64,000 nt of DNA, taken from assembly GCF_001647715.1 (NCBI RefSeq), contig NZ_CP015600.1, positions 3,844,001 to 3,908,000 of the forward strand, written 5' to 3'. Made by a program: the position numbers and the translations under genes. This DNA comes from Pseudomonas antarctica (lineage in GTDB: Bacteria > Pseudomonadota > Gammaproteobacteria > Pseudomonadales > Pseudomonadaceae). This document shows, one piece after another, positions 63,887 to 64,000 of the stretch (its first letter is position 1; each line of letters opens with the position of its first letter). The notes below the pieces were generated by a model that was not told the DNA's origin, did not search any database, and worked only from the letters and a program-made list of their open reading frames with translations.

Positions 63887-64000
63887 TTAGAAGCGCAGCG
63901 GCCACTGCCGCAGACGGTCACGCAGGTTGTGCAGCAGGCGGATCAACCCCTCGGGTTCCTTAATCAGGAACACGATGATCAACACGCCAAAGATGATTTT
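63887..64000 (-). CDS. ABC transporter permease C-terminal end (LivM-like, cut by window)
   Basis: Only the last 37 codons and the TAA stop are in the window. They encode the end of a membrane helix and a basic tail (IIFGVLIIVFLIKEPEGLIRLL, then NLRDRLRQWPLRF), the typical ending of LivM-type permeases. It is 22 bases upstream of the substrate-binding gene on the same strand, so it belongs to the same uptake operon. The rest of the gene lies beyond base 64000. Confidence 0.82.
   Translation of the reverse strand, partial: KIIFGVLIIVFLIKEPEGLIRLLHNLRDRLRQWPLRF

Overview
The window looks like a chromosome segment of a fluorescent-group Pseudomonas. It has a complete 13-subunit nuo operon with a fused nuoCD gene, high-GC coding sequence, and many copies of REP/REPIN palindromes with a GTGGGAGCTGGCTTGC core. 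These calls come from reading the sequence and from family knowledge; no database search was run.

Region 1 (1-14909) is the respiratory complex I operon nuoA-nuoN, transcribed rightwards. nuoA is cut by the window edge and the operon closes with a strong hairpin. Region 2 (15105-21658) is ordinary accessory chromosome: a gamma-glutamyltransferase, an arylamine N-acetyltransferase, several small proteins (one of 58 aa), a DUF3087-type membrane protein and two MFS transporters.

Region 3 (22194-45685) is the notable part. It is a non-flagellar type III secretion system (T3SS) whose gene order matches the rhizobial type: sctC1, a small gene, sctI, sctJ, sctK, sctL, sctN, sctO, sctQ, sctR, sctS, sctT, sctU in one leftward operon, and a needle candidate, sctD, a y4yR-like gene, a y4yS-like gene, sctV and the secretin in a second leftward set. 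The secretin is split. Its membrane-forming half looks like a Tad-pilus (CpaC/RcpA) secretin and sits beside a CpaD-like lipoprotein and a TadD-like TPR lipoprotein, so the outer-membrane part seems borrowed from a Tad pilus. SctU lacks the NPTH autocleavage motif. No SctP ruler or SctW gatekeeper gene is visible. A 1071-aa HrpK-like protein, a probable translocator, is divergent from the needle candidate. Two closely related winged-helix regulators bracket the cluster: a 938-aa STAND ATPase on the left and a 153-aa stand-alone version on the right.

Region 4 (45825-50449) has a 134-bp tandem REPIN array, a DyP peroxidase, a GapN-like aldehyde dehydrogenase without the usual catalytic Glu, and a FUSC membrane protein. 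Region 5 (50517-54158) is one 1213-aa modular beta-rich protein with no signal peptide, partly AT-rich. Region 6 (54456-60224) is a PsrA-like TetR regulator divergent from a MacB-like tripartite exporter operon. Region 7 (60346-64000) is a leftward branched-chain-amino-acid-type ABC uptake operon ending in a FAD/NAD(P)-binding protein. No rRNA, tRNA, CRISPR array, insertion sequence or prophage was seen.
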